DNA of 8,906 nucleotides from Halieaceae bacterium (GCA_003523185.1 DPGN01000012.1:93671-102576), one strand, 5' to 3'; numbered from the stretch's first letter, positions 1 to 8,800 are shown. Program-made: numbers and translations. The notes: generated by a model from the sequence alone, not told the origin.

Positions 1-61
1 ATTGCGAACTTACCGTGAGACCCGCACTAGCTTGGCGGTAACGTTGGCGCCTGAATAGACT
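1..61. other. Window-edge stretch without a supported gene
   Basis: These bases follow the Rieske gene stop. No terminator hairpin with a T-tract is visible. Two short frames run to stops here, one on each strand, but both are too short to judge. The operon might continue beyond the edge, for example with the missing reductase. Confidence 0.3.
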
Positions 62-1324
62 TCAGGCGTAGCTAGCTTCTTCGAGATGATGTAGGTACCA
101 ACCCACAAACTTCTGAAGCGTCGCTTCAAACTCGGGGTGGTAAGGGCCCGGCTCAAAGAACCGCGAGTTCACGCCGGCATTGTTGCGAAGGATGATGTAT
201 TCGTCTTCCTGCGTCGTGTGATCCCAGAGCCAGACGACATCCTCGCGATTGTAATCTTTACCCTCTTCCGCATCGCCACGAACAAACCACACTAGCTCAA
301 CATCGGTTTCGGTGAGTGATCGCGGGAGAAATCTATAGAGAACACAGTGGTCAGGATAGTTGAGCATGAAGGTCAGTGGGCCCATCTGATAGTCGCCGGC
401 CCCACCATCGTAATCCTTAATGTTGCCCATGAGCGGCGCTACCGGCTGGCCGTCTCGGCTACCCGTGACGTTGCCCTCGAACAGTCCATAGCGCATGGTG
501 TGAACACAAGCACCAAAGCCCTCTGCCTCTTTGTAAATCTTGGTGTACTGCTTGGACATGCCGGGCACACCCGTGACTTCATCTGAGCGTTCCAGCAAAG
601 CCTCGACAATGGGCGCTACTTTTTCATGTAAATCCTTGAACGTATGTAGCTTGGCGTACGCACGGTGCGAGGTGGCACAGTGATAGCACTCCAGATAATT
701 CTCGAGCACCAGTTTCCAGTTGGCATCGATCCTGTACGTCTTACGATGAGCCACCTTCGCGTTACCAAGATCATAGGCACCCAGCGGCTCGCGAATGTTC
801 TCTAGCGGTCCCAGAAAGTCAGCGGCATCAGGATCACAGTTAATGAACACCAAACCCATGTACTCAACGCAGCGAACGGGCTTCAGTCCGTGCGCGTTCT
901 CATCAAACTCAGGCATGACGTGGGTCTCTCGCGCGGCTTTCAAGCTGCCATCGAGGTTATAGACCCACCCGTGGTAGGGGCAGACAAACGTTCGTTTGTT
1001 TCCCGTAGCGGCTTCGCACACTTGGGCACCACGGTGACGGCAGATGTTGTGCATGGCGCGAATCTCACCGTCATCGCCACGAACGACAATGATCGAGTCC
1101 TCACCAATGTCTACTAGCTGATAATCACCCTTTTCCGGTATTTCGCTGCTGTGCAGCGCATACAACCAGCTCTTAAAAACGAGATGATCGAGTTCGCGCT
1201 CATAGACCAGATGCGAGCGATAGAAGTAGGCATCCATGGCGTGCTGCGGGCGCTCTCGCTCGGTAGCAAGCTTCTCGCGCATCCGCTCAAGGGAGTCGTC
1301 AAATTGTGTGGCAATAAGGTGCAT
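62..1324 (-). CDS. Rieske [2Fe-2S] non-heme iron oxygenase, alpha subunit, GbcA-like
   Basis: This 420-residue protein is the catalytic (alpha) subunit of a Rieske oxygenase, which uses O2 and electrons from a partner reductase to hydroxylate or demethylate a substrate. The N-terminal Rieske domain has the cluster ligands C95, H97 (CRHRGAQVC) and C115, H118 (CPYHGW). The C-terminal catalytic domain carries the mononuclear iron motif NWKLVLENYLECYHCATSH, with H215 and H220 as ligands and E212 in the usual bridging acid position. D374 (in TQEDEY) is the likely third ligand. The C-terminal pattern (EEGKDY, GVNS, EPGPY, GWY) resembles glycine betaine monooxygenase GbcA as I recall it, so a quaternary or tertiary amine substrate is plausible but not proven. 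Its length is normal for the family. It is the last gene of the operon, and its ATG lies 4 nt after the preceding stop with no clear Shine-Dalgarno, suggesting translational coupling. An internal Met15 is a possible alternative start. No reductase gene is in the window. Confidence 0.93.
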   Translation of the reverse strand: MHLIATQFDDSLERMREKLATERERPQHAMDAYFYRSHLVYERELDHLVFKSWLYALHSSEIPEKGDYQLVDIGEDSIIVVRGDDGEIRAMHNICRHRGAQVCEAATGNKRTFVCPYHGWVYNLDGSLKAARETHVMPEFDENAHGLKPVRCVEYMGLVFINCDPDAADFLGPLENIREPLGAYDLGNAKVAHRKTYRIDANWKLVLENYLECYHCATSHRAYAKLHTFKDLHEKVAPIVEALLERSDEVTGVPGMSKQYTKIYKEAEGFGACVHTMRYGLFEGNVTGSRDGQPVAPLMGNIKDYDGGAGDYQMGPLTFMLNYPDHCVLYRFLPRSLTETDVELVWFVRGDAEEGKDYNREDVVWLWDHTTQEDEYIILRNNAGVNSRFFEPGPYHPEFEATLQKFVGWYLHHLEEASYA

Positions 1325-1328
1325 GATG

Positions 1329-2513
1329 CTAGTGCGCAGGTGCCGGTGTCTGGCGTTTACGCGGGGGATTAAACAGTGGACCGTCGATGACCTTGCAGGG
1401 CGCCATCAATCGCGTCCACTGCAACTCGCGCTGATAGTAGATCTCAGCGACAAACTCATCCCCAACAGCGCCGTGCGGCATCTCTACCTGCGCAAACGCG
1501 AGGTTCGACTTCGCCGTGGGACACCAGGCGGCTGAGGTGACGATACCGATCTGCTTACCATTCTTGAGGATAAACGAGTGCTCGGCGGGCTTATTGCCCT
1601 CGACATCAAGCAGAACGAACCGATATCGCAGGCCTTCTTCTTTCTGCTTTAAAAGCGCGGCGCGGCCGTTGAACAGTGGTTTATTAAAATCAACCTGCCA
1701 GTCCAAGCCCATCTCGAGAGGCGTGCGGGTCCGCCCGGGGCGCACCGCAATTTCCGCTGGCACGAAGTCGACCTTGGCCTGCAGGAAACCCGCTTCAATC
1801 CGCGCCATGTGGAGCGCGTGCGAGCCGATGGGCTTAATCAGGTAATCACGTCCCTTCTCGAATAGCTGATCCCAGAGCGCTTCGGCTTTACTGGGGTCGA
1901 TCCAGACTTCATAGCCCAAATCTCCCGTAAAGCCAGTGCGGCTGACCATCATCTCAACGCCCTCGAAATCGAATCGCGCAATGCCAAAAGGCTTGAGTTC
2001 GTTCAAGCCTTCACAGCCAATCAAGGTCAGAATAGTGCAGGACACAGGGCCCTGGATGGCTAGCGCCGCAATATCATCGGACTCATTGTTGATCGTCACG
2101 TCAAAACCGAGTGCGTTCCACTCGAGCCACTCATCGGCGCGCATGTAGGAGCAGAGCCGGTAATCGTTCTCGGCAAGATGGAAGATCGTTCCATCGTCCA
2201 TGAGCTCACCCGCGTCATTACACCAGACCGCATAGCCCACTCGGTTAACACCAATCTTGCTAACGTCACGTGTGACCAAGCGATTGAGGAAGGCTTGTGC
2301 ATCAGGCCCCGAGATGCGGTACTTATTCATGGGGGATAAGTCGAGTACGCCCGCTGTGCTGCGAATGGCGAAATACTCGAGCTCCACATCGAAGTAGGAG
2401 TTTGGCGTGGTGTAGCCCTGCCACGCGCCCCAATCGTTGAGCTCGCAGTACTGCTCTACCCGCGAGTGAAACGGCGTGGTCAGCAACATTGTCTTGCGTT
2501 CAGCAGCGCTCAT
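1329..2513 (-). CDS. GcvT-fold folate-binding aminomethyltransferase/demethylase family protein
   Basis: This 394-residue protein belongs to the family of glycine cleavage T-protein, DMSP demethylase DmdA and the folate-dependent O-demethylases. Members move a methyl or methylene group from a substrate to tetrahydrofolate. Visible family signatures are GVLDLSPMNKYRISGPDA (residues 55-72), the acidic AGELMDD turn (101-107) at the position of the GcvT catalytic Asp, RTGFTGDLGYEVWID (192-206) with the folate-region Glu202, ARIEAGF (237-243), and the C-terminal barrel starting near TPLEMGLDW (264-272). The chosen ATG overlaps the stop of the upstream gene (ATGA) and is preceded by AGGGGG seven bases upstream. 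An in-frame start 30 codons further upstream would lie inside the neighbouring gene. H- and L-protein partners of glycine cleavage are absent nearby, which argues against a role as the housekeeping T protein. Context with a Rieske oxygenase suggests demethylation of a methylated metabolite. DmdA, GcvT or a dimethylglycine/sarcosine-type role cannot be separated from this sequence alone. Confidence 0.9.
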   Translation of the reverse strand: MSAAERKTMLLTTPFHSRVEQYCELNDWGAWQGYTTPNSYFDVELEYFAIRSTAGVLDLSPMNKYRISGPDAQAFLNRLVTRDVSKIGVNRVGYAVWCNDAGELMDDGTIFHLAENDYRLCSYMRADEWLEWNALGFDVTINNESDDIAALAIQGPVSCTILTLIGCEGLNELKPFGIARFDFEGVEMMVSRTGFTGDLGYEVWIDPSKAEALWDQLFEKGRDYLIKPIGSHALHMARIEAGFLQAKVDFVPAEIAVRPGRTRTPLEMGLDWQVDFNKPLFNGRAALLKQKEEGLRYRFVLLDVEGNKPAEHSFILKNGKQIGIVTSAAWCPTAKSNLAFAQVEMPHGAVGDEFVAEIYYQRELQWTRLMAPCKVIDGPLFNPPRKRQTPAPAH

Positions 2514-4078
2514 GACAAGACCCCCTGCTTGAGTATTTCTTCCGCGGCATTTTTCCCCGCAAGGCCCATTAGGCTCCCGCCCGGATGCGAACCTGCACCG
2601 CATAGATAGAGCCCTTCGACGCTGCCCGTGTACTGCGTTGATCCCGGGAAAGGACGCATCATCAGGGACTGATCAATCGAAAGCTCGCCATGGTGCCAGT
2701 TACCGCCCGTCACACCGTGTGATGACTCAAAGTCCTCAGGCACACGCACTTCGCTTGCAATAATGAGATCGCGAACTCCCGGGGCGTAGGCCTCGAGTTG
2801 TTCGAGGAGTGACTCAAGCAACTGCTCGCGAGCACCTTCATGACTGTCCCAACCCGTCTTAAGCTCGTAAGGCACGTAATGCACCAACGCTGTCAGGACG
2901 TGCTGACCTGACGGTGCTAATGTCGGGTCTTCGATGCTTGGAATGCTGATATCGAACACATGCTGCGAGGTCAGCTCCCTGTATTTGATGGGGTTTAAGC
3001 AGGTTTCCATGGTGTCCATGGATGGCGCAATGATCAAACGTTGGCTGTGATCCTCGGCGGAAACGCCGGTAAACGATGGCAGTCCGGACAAGGCCAAGTG
3101 TAACTTGCCGGTGCCAGAGCGAGTTCGGTATTGCTCGACACGACGCGCTTGTCCCGCCTCAATATGGCGATAACCCAGGAGATCTCGGTAGGTCGTTGTG
3201 GGGTCAGCGCTCGACACCACGGCCGTCGCCTCAACAACGTCACCCGAGCTCAATTCAACGCCGGTAACACGGTCATCGGTCTTGATCATGCGAGTAACAG
3301 CCTCACCCAAGCGAACCTCAACACCCTGTGTTTTTGCTGCACTCAGCAGTGCGCCGCCAAGACTCCCCATGCCGCCCATCACCTGACTCACGCCACGATT
3401 ACCCAACGCCTCCCCGACCATGCGGTGGATGTAGGTGAACACAGTATTGGGAGAACGCGGGCCCATGTTGGTTCCTGTGATGGCATCAAGCGCCACCGCA
3501 GCTTTGAGCCCATCGTGCTCAAAGTGCTCGTTCATTACATCGTAAATGTTGATCAGCACGAGCCGCATCATGTCCTGCATGTTCTTGCGACCCATCATCT
3601 TCAAGCCGAGCCCCACGGACAGCAGTGTCATGCGATCACCCCAATCGGCGTCGACCATCTTGGGCGCGCGGGTGCGATAGAGCTTGAGCATCAACTTGGC
3701 GAAGGCACGCATTTGCGACCGAAACGCTTTGTAGGCCTTCTTGTCCGCTGCGCTGATCCCGGCGCCGCTGAGGCTGTCACCGTCGACGGTCAAGTGATCG
3801 CCAATCGCCTGAAGCGCAATCGTTCGCTTGGCCTTGCCCAGCCGCAAACCGTGCATTTCAAGACTGAGCTCTTTAACGATCTTATCATCGAGTTGATGCA
3901 CCCACTGGGCACAGTCCGAGATATGAAACCCATTGGCAAAGGCTTTGGTACTAGCACAACCACCCGCTTGGCTACGGGCATCAACCACCAACACTTTCTT
4001 TCCCGCCTTGGCGAGGTAGCTCGAGGTGATGAGCCCGTTGTGCCCCGCCCCAATCACGATGGCATCGTACTTAGTCAT
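2510..4078 (-). CDS. FAD-dependent oxidoreductase, CrtI/PYROXD2-like (second paralogue)
   Basis: This 522-residue flavoprotein belongs to the phytoene desaturase-like/PYROXD2 branch of the amine oxidase superfamily. The N terminus is an FAD-binding Rossmann fold: the motif GAGHNG is at residues 10-15 and the acidic ribose-binding residue is D33 at the end of the second strand, followed by AGG. The middle has the conserved MGGMGSLGGAL (about 234-244). The C terminus has the second FAD contact, LYLCGAGSHPGGSLMG (about 490-505), typical of this family. No signal peptide or membrane helix is evident, so it is probably cytoplasmic. Its ATG overlaps the 3' end of the upstream paralogue by 8 nt (ATGACTAA) and has AGGGAG eight bases upstream. 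Its stop overlaps the next start (ATGA). It could act as a dehydrogenase or desaturase on an amine, lipid or isoprenoid-like substrate. The operon points to oxidation of a methylated compound or of its demethylation product, but the substrate is unknown. Confidence 0.9.
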   Translation of the reverse strand: MTKYDAIVIGAGHNGLITSSYLAKAGKKVLVVDARSQAGGCASTKAFANGFHISDCAQWVHQLDDKIVKELSLEMHGLRLGKAKRTIALQAIGDHLTVDGDSLSGAGISAADKKAYKAFRSQMRAFAKLMLKLYRTRAPKMVDADWGDRMTLLSVGLGLKMMGRKNMQDMMRLVLINIYDVMNEHFEHDGLKAAVALDAITGTNMGPRSPNTVFTYIHRMVGEALGNRGVSQVMGGMGSLGGALLSAAKTQGVEVRLGEAVTRMIKTDDRVTGVELSSGDVVEATAVVSSADPTTTYRDLLGYRHIEAGQARRVEQYRTRSGTGKLHLALSGLPSFTGVSAEDHSQRLIIAPSMDTMETCLNPIKYRELTSQHVFDISIPSIEDPTLAPSGQHVLTALVHYVPYELKTGWDSHEGAREQLLESLLEQLEAYAPGVRDLIIASEVRVPEDFESSHGVTGGNWHHGELSIDQSLMMRPFPGSTQYTGSVEGLYLCGAGSHPGGSLMGLAGKNAAEEILKQGVLS

Positions 4079-5687
4079 CGGCGTAGCTCCCTGGGACGGT
4101 ATTGGGTCGTTTCAGATCATAGAGAATCTCGCGTGCCGCATTCGCGCCCGGCGCCGCCATCACACCACCACCCGGGTGCGTGCCAGAGCTGCACATGTAC
4201 ATGCCTTTGATAGGCATACGGTACTGCGCATAACCCGGGAAGGGACGATTAAACAGCAGCTGATCGAAGGTCAGCTCGCCCTGGAAAATGTTGCCCTCGG
4301 TCAGCCCAACTTCAGCCTCGATCTCGCGCGGCGTTCGCGTCTCACAGTGGAGAATCAGATCGCGGAAATTCGGACTGTATTTTGAAATTTGATCGATAAC
4401 CGACTTCTCGAACCCGTCCTTGTCCTCGTCGGTCCACTCGCGGCCCTCAACTTTAGGCGGCGCGTACTGAACAAAGACCGACATCATGTTTTTGCCCGGA
4501 GGCGCCATGGTCGGGTCTGTTAGTGACGGAATCATCATGTCGACGTACGGATCTTTCGACCAGGTGCCGGCCTTCCAATCATCGTAGGCACGCTCCATGC
4601 GCTCCAGTGAGTCACTGAAGTGCAGATCGCCCGCCATGAGCGGATTCTTCGGGTCCAGGCCATCGAACGTTGGCAAGCCATCCAACGCGATATTAAGCTT
4701 CCCTGAAGAGCCCCGAATCTTGAAGTTCTTAGCTTTTTGAACCACGTCTTTGGGGAGATCGCGTTCGTCTGTGATATCCAACAAAGTCCGCTTGGGATCG
4801 AGGTTCGAGACCACGATATCAGCGTGGTATTCATCACCGTTCTTAAGCGCCACACCCTTTGCACGGCCACCCTTCACGATGATGCGATCGACGTTAGCGT
4901 CGCAAATGATTTCGCCGCCAAATGACTGAAGCGACTTCGAGAGCGCATTGGCAATGGCGCCCATGCCGCCACGAGCAAACCCCCAGGCACCCACGTTCCC
5001 ATCGACATCACCCATATAATGGTGAAGCAGAACATAGGCTGTGCCCGGCGAGTACACACCGAGCGCGGTACCGATGATGCCACTGCCCGCGTGCTGCGCC
5101 TTGATCACGTCTGTCTCAAAGTACTCGTTGAGGTAATCCCCGACCGAGGTCGTCCAGAACTTGATGGTGTCCAGCAGCCCCTCTTCACCCATGTTGATGA
5201 AGGGTTTTGCAAAATCCACAAGGTCCTTGAGGTCTCTCAATTTAAGCGATGTGGGATCGGGCGGCGTTTTGAGCAGAAAGGGTCTAATCAGGCGTGTCTG
5301 ACGGCTGGTATCGGCTTTGTAGCGCTCGTAGGCATTTGCATCACGCTTCGAATGCCGCGAAATCTCACGATACTTGCGCGCATAGTCGCTGTAGTTGCCG
5401 AAGTGATCACCGTTCTGCATGAAGGTGGCGCCGCCACCAAAAGGCACGACTTGCAGACCGTGACGAGGCAACTCAAGGTCTCGGGTAATCTCGGGACGGA
5501 GCAAGCTCGATACGTAGGAGCAATTGGAGTAGTACCAGCCCTCATAGAGCTCTCGACTCACCGTCGCACCACCAATATGGGGATTGCGCTCGAGCACGGC
5601 GACCTTCAGCCCCGCCTTGGCGAGATAAGCCGCGTTGGTCAGCCCGTTATGACCGGCACCGATAACGATGGCGTCGTATTTATTCAC
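4071..5687 (-). CDS. FAD-dependent oxidoreductase, CrtI/PYROXD2-like (first paralogue)
   Basis: This 538-residue flavoprotein is a divergent paralogue of the following gene and the first gene of the operon. It starts with the same MxKYDAIVIGAGHNGL pattern, with GAGHNG at 10-15 and E33 as the ribose-binding acid. It continues with WGFARGGMGAIANAL (about 235-249) and ends with the family motif MYMCSSGTHPGGGVM (about 496-510). A GTG start is chosen because it aligns exactly with the ATG of the paralogue and has GGAG six bases upstream (5694-5697). The shared motif DYLNEYFETD near 184-193 (VMNEHFEHD in the paralogue) supports duplication. The protein ends in a tail of about 15 residues (to YADD) that the paralogue lacks. 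No export signal is visible. It is known only by family: FAD-dependent desaturation or dehydrogenation. Whether it forms a heteromer with its neighbour, or works on a successive step, is inference. Annotation as a beta-carotene ketolase or phytoene desaturase would be by homology only, since no carotenoid genes are nearby. Confidence 0.9.
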   Translation of the reverse strand: MNKYDAIVIGAGHNGLTNAAYLAKAGLKVAVLERNPHIGGATVSRELYEGWYYSNCSYVSSLLRPEITRDLELPRHGLQVVPFGGGATFMQNGDHFGNYSDYARKYREISRHSKRDANAYERYKADTSRQTRLIRPFLLKTPPDPTSLKLRDLKDLVDFAKPFINMGEEGLLDTIKFWTTSVGDYLNEYFETDVIKAQHAGSGIIGTALGVYSPGTAYVLLHHYMGDVDGNVGAWGFARGGMGAIANALSKSLQSFGGEIICDANVDRIIVKGGRAKGVALKNGDEYHADIVVSNLDPKRTLLDITDERDLPKDVVQKAKNFKIRGSSGKLNIALDGLPTFDGLDPKNPLMAGDLHFSDSLERMERAYDDWKAGTWSKDPYVDMMIPSLTDPTMAPPGKNMMSVFVQYAPPKVEGREWTDEDKDGFEKSVIDQISKYSPNFRDLILHCETRTPREIEAEVGLTEGNIFQGELTFDQLLFNRPFPGYAQYRMPIKGMYMCSSGTHPGGGVMAAPGANAAREILYDLKRPNTVPGSYADD

Positions 5688-5693
5688 GTATTT

Positions 5694-5697
5694 CTCC
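5694..5697 (-). promoter_or_regulatory. Shine-Dalgarno supporting GTG start of first flavoprotein
   Basis: Read on the minus strand, GGAG sits six bases before the GTG at 5687-5685. No ATG in this frame gives an N terminus that aligns with the paralogue, so this site fixes the GTG start of the first gene in the operon. Confidence 0.65.
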
Positions 5698-5758
5698 GCC
5701 AGATACTCGGTGAACTAACATCAAAGAATCACCGGGAAACTCAGGTTGCTAAGGGTTA

Positions 5759-5774
5759 CTCAATGGACATTGAG
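5759..5774. promoter_or_regulatory. Perfect 16-bp palindrome, candidate operator of the four-gene operon
   Basis: CTCAATG-GA-CATTGAG has perfect 7-bp arms with a 2-bp spacer. It lies about 72-87 bases upstream of the first gene of the operon and about 20 bases downstream of the divergence point after the preceding terminator, in transcription order. Two-fold symmetry of this size is typical of dimeric repressor or activator sites. It has no T-tract and a loop too small for a terminator. No regulator gene is in the window, and no convincing -35/-10 pair is visible around it, so the operator role is inferred. Confidence 0.5.
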
Positions 5775-5804
5775 AGACAAGCGTTTTGAGCGCAGACAGG
5801 CCAC

Positions 5805-5839
5805 AAAAAAATAACCCGGCCGCAGTATGCGCCGGGTTA
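5805..5839 (-). terminator. Rho-independent terminator of the GH81 gene
   Basis: On the minus strand, TAACCCGGC pairs with GCCGGGTTA as a perfect 9-bp GC-rich stem (arms 5831-5839 and 5812-5820). An inner GCA/TGC pairing closes a 3-base loop with one bulged base. Seven T residues (A at 5805-5811 on the plus strand) follow directly. It begins 28 bases after the stop of the GH81 gene. The T-tract is on one side only, so it terminates minus-strand transcription and insulates the downstream operon. Confidence 0.92.
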
Positions 5840-5867
5840 CTTCAGAGTCGCTTTGAGACGTCTAAAG

Positions 5868-8800
5868 CTATAATTGCTCGATAGCGAACGCGTTAGCCGC
5901 AGCTTCAATCACCGTGCCATCACTGAAGGTTACGCTTCTGGCAACATCGTCATAATTGTAGACCACATAGTTAGTGGTGCTGCCCGTTTTGAAAGCCATC
6001 GCCGCTGGATAGTCTGCGGTCAGCTCACCCATCCCCGTTCGGAGTTCACCCAAGGCCCTCATCGTGTAGAGCCAATGGTAGGTGTGCGCGGGCGCCTCTC
6101 CAGCCTCCGGTTCATAAGTAGCGGTTGCCTCATAATCAGCAATTGCGCTGTCGGCATCGGTCATCGCCCATAAATTCCACCAGAGGTCGGTCCATAAGCC
6201 AGGCGGCAATCCTGATGGATTGCCATTGCCTACCTTGCGTGACTCCGCCATCCCTAAGTAAACATACTCGTCGAGGTAGTCGGCAAATAAACCAACATGC
6301 ATGATTAACGGGTTCGAGGGCAGGCCCTGAATACCCAAAATATGTGCATAGCGGCGGCTAAACCAAGTGGCAAAATCAGCGCCATCACCCCATATAATGG
6401 ACGTGGTGATTTTCGAGTAACCGGGTGGGAAATTGCGTTTTTCAGAATCGACGCCACGATATCCATCGATATCATTCCAATATTCCCAGAAGGACGCCGC
6501 TGTCGAAGCATGCAGATACATACCCCGCTCGGCAATCTCATCGTTACCTGTCACCAAACCGTATAGCACCATTGCGCCATAAGCGTTAGCCGCTTCAGAC
6601 GTGGACTCATTGTTGTTCCCGCGATTGAAACCAGCTGCTCCAGAGGCCCAGGAGAAACCAAAGGCTGGATCGAAATTGCGCAGATAGGGAAACAAGGAAT
6701 CATCGCGCCCTGCCGCATAGTCTCGAATCAGCAACTCAAACATTGGACCATATTGATCGGGCCCGCAGAAGTCCGACTCGATTCGGCACACTTCCGCGGC
6801 GGCTCGAACAAAATAGCCGTAGTGGAAGTGATGATCCTGCAGCAGCGCATGTGAATAGAACGCTTCATCCATTCCCAACAGCGTGTTCCAGTCATCGTCA
6901 TAAACGAAGTAATTGATGTGATCGAGGGTTCCATCGCGTTCAGCTGACATCCAGTCCGCTAGCTCACCCTTCAGCCAGTCAAGTAGCGTCGATGTAGCCT
7001 CAGTCATGCCGAGTTGATTAGCCAAGGCTAAAACCTCTGCTAAACGACCGACCGCCTTGCCGTTCCAATACGTATCGTCAGCGGTATTCCAATTTGAGGG
7101 TCCCAAAGCAACGAAATCATCTACCAATGTTCTCAGGTGGTTTTCATCAAGTGACCCAGGCACAACCGGCAATGATGGCAACACGCCAACCGAAGGCAGA
7201 TCGTATGTGAAGCTCGATTGCTCCGCGTACTTGATCACACCGCGGGCGCTACGCACCGATGCCACTGCCGTCAATGACTCCGCTCGCTTCCATGCCAGGG
7301 GCATGAGGCCCGCAAGCGTATCCACGGTCTGATCGGAATTATCGAGATATCGATGGGTCACGCTCACCGTATTGGTGCCTCGATCAACGCTATAGTCAAT
7401 TTGCACTTTATCGACCACGTTGCGTGACTGACGCTTCACCGAGTCGCGAAGACCGTCCGCGACCGATTCACCGGTCGTTGGTATCCAAGCCAAGGTGAAT
7501 GCATTCGAGGGACTGTTAACAGTTACCGCCTCGCTATCGACGTTATCAAAACTGGTTCCAGCGTCACCCACCACCAAAAAGTGGTTGCGCATGCCTGCTA
7601 CATTCGTAGAAATACCGAGACTTTCATCATCTTGGTGCCAAATCAGGCGCTGCTCACCATTAGGATTCGGTAGAGTCTTTACTACCGGCAAGCCTGAATG
7701 CACTTCAAAATACACGTAAGGTGAACCCTGAACAAAAGTGGCCTCCATGATCAGCGAAGACCCCGCAAACCATCCTGCCGTGACCGAACCCTCGGAGTAG
7801 TCGAGCAGCTTAGTAGTCATGCCACCATGATTGGTGTTACCGATTGCGATGGCTTCCATGACTTCGTTAGCTGGCGCCGGAATCACATAGCCAAAATTGT
7901 TGTCAACGATGTCGACACAGGGTGCGTCGTCTGCACGGCAAACCGGCATACTTGTATAGACGCGCAATCCTGACGGTATACCTGTAATACGAACACCATT
8001 GCCCGACAAGCGCGCCATTATAGGATCAGGCGTGATATAGGCCTCAGCAGCAAACGGAATGGAACCCCACCAACGATGGGTCATCGTGTGCTTATTTGCG
8101 GCCGCACCGTCTACTTGCGGCATTTTTTTTACTGGCTTTGCGTCTTCCACATTCGCACAAGTCCCGAGATCTGTAGCTCCGATCACCCCTGCGTTATAAA
8201 GCCAGAATCCATAATCCTCTGCACAGCGATAGCTCGCTGGATTAATCGTGTCCGAATAGCTACCCAAGCCCATCGGCGTCAGCTTGAAATCAACGCTGGG
8301 TGGCGGGTTAGTAGGCGGCTCGGCATCCTCGTCGTATCCGGTGAAACGGACGTTGTCGATTCTGAAAACAGTGCTGCCAAAATTAGTAGCCCATATGACC
8401 AAACCTGTGTTGACCTTTGTAAGGTCAAGGTCTGGAGTAAGCTGTGTAAACGGCACCGCAACAGATTCCCAGCCATTCACACCCAGCGGACCCAAATTCT
8501 GGTCACCGGACGTACACGGCCAGTAGCAATCGAGCTTCATCGTGATATTGGCATCACCCGATACAACTTTGATGTCAAACTCCACACGGCCATTTTGAAA
8601 GCCTGTTAAGTCAACGCCTTGATCGCCCGTGACCGAAAAATATAGGCCGGCCCGCTTATTGCTTCCGGCGTGAGTAATCTGGAGGACATCGCCACGATCG
8701 CTGTCATTAATAACTTCCCACGCAATATTGGGGCAGGAAGCACCACCGTCGTTGCTACAATCATTGGTGTAATCATGCTCATCCCAGCCGTTAATGCCTC

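Larger units (their letters stand above)
5688..5804 (-). promoter_or_regulatory. Intergenic leader region presumed to hold the operon promoter
   Basis: This is the only non-coding stretch upstream of the four-gene operon after the terminator of the preceding gene, so the operon promoter is expected here. It contains the palindrome at 5759-5774 and the Shine-Dalgarno at 5694-5697. I see no sigma-70 pair with good spacing. The best -10-like hexamer (TATCTG on the minus strand, near 5702) lacks a well-placed -35. Confidence 0.4.

Noticed and set aside
2..58. Plus-strand open frame entering from the left edge and ending in TAG, possible C terminus of a convergent gene
   Set aside because: Only 18 codons are visible with no motif, and competing frames on the minus strand look equally plausible.
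2514..2603. 30-codon N-terminal extension of the GcvT-like protein
   Set aside because: The extension is rich in Arg/Gly/Cys, overlaps the conserved C terminus of the upstream flavoprotein, and the ATGA-overlap start has a good Shine-Dalgarno.
3131..4210. Long plus-strand open frame (359 codons) antisense to the second flavoprotein
   Set aside because: It lies wholly opposite strongly supported flavoprotein coding sequence, has no recognisable motif, has a His/Arg-rich composition typical of an antisense shadow frame, and lacks a ribosome-binding site.
5019..5789. Plus-strand open frame (256 codons) running through the first flavoprotein into the intergenic region
   Set aside because: It is antisense to a conserved FAD protein, has no domain signature, and its end would run through the operon leader and palindrome.
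8076..8609. Plus-strand frame (177 codons) opposite the GH81 N-terminal region
   Set aside because: It is antisense to conserved domain sequence and has no recognisable family features.
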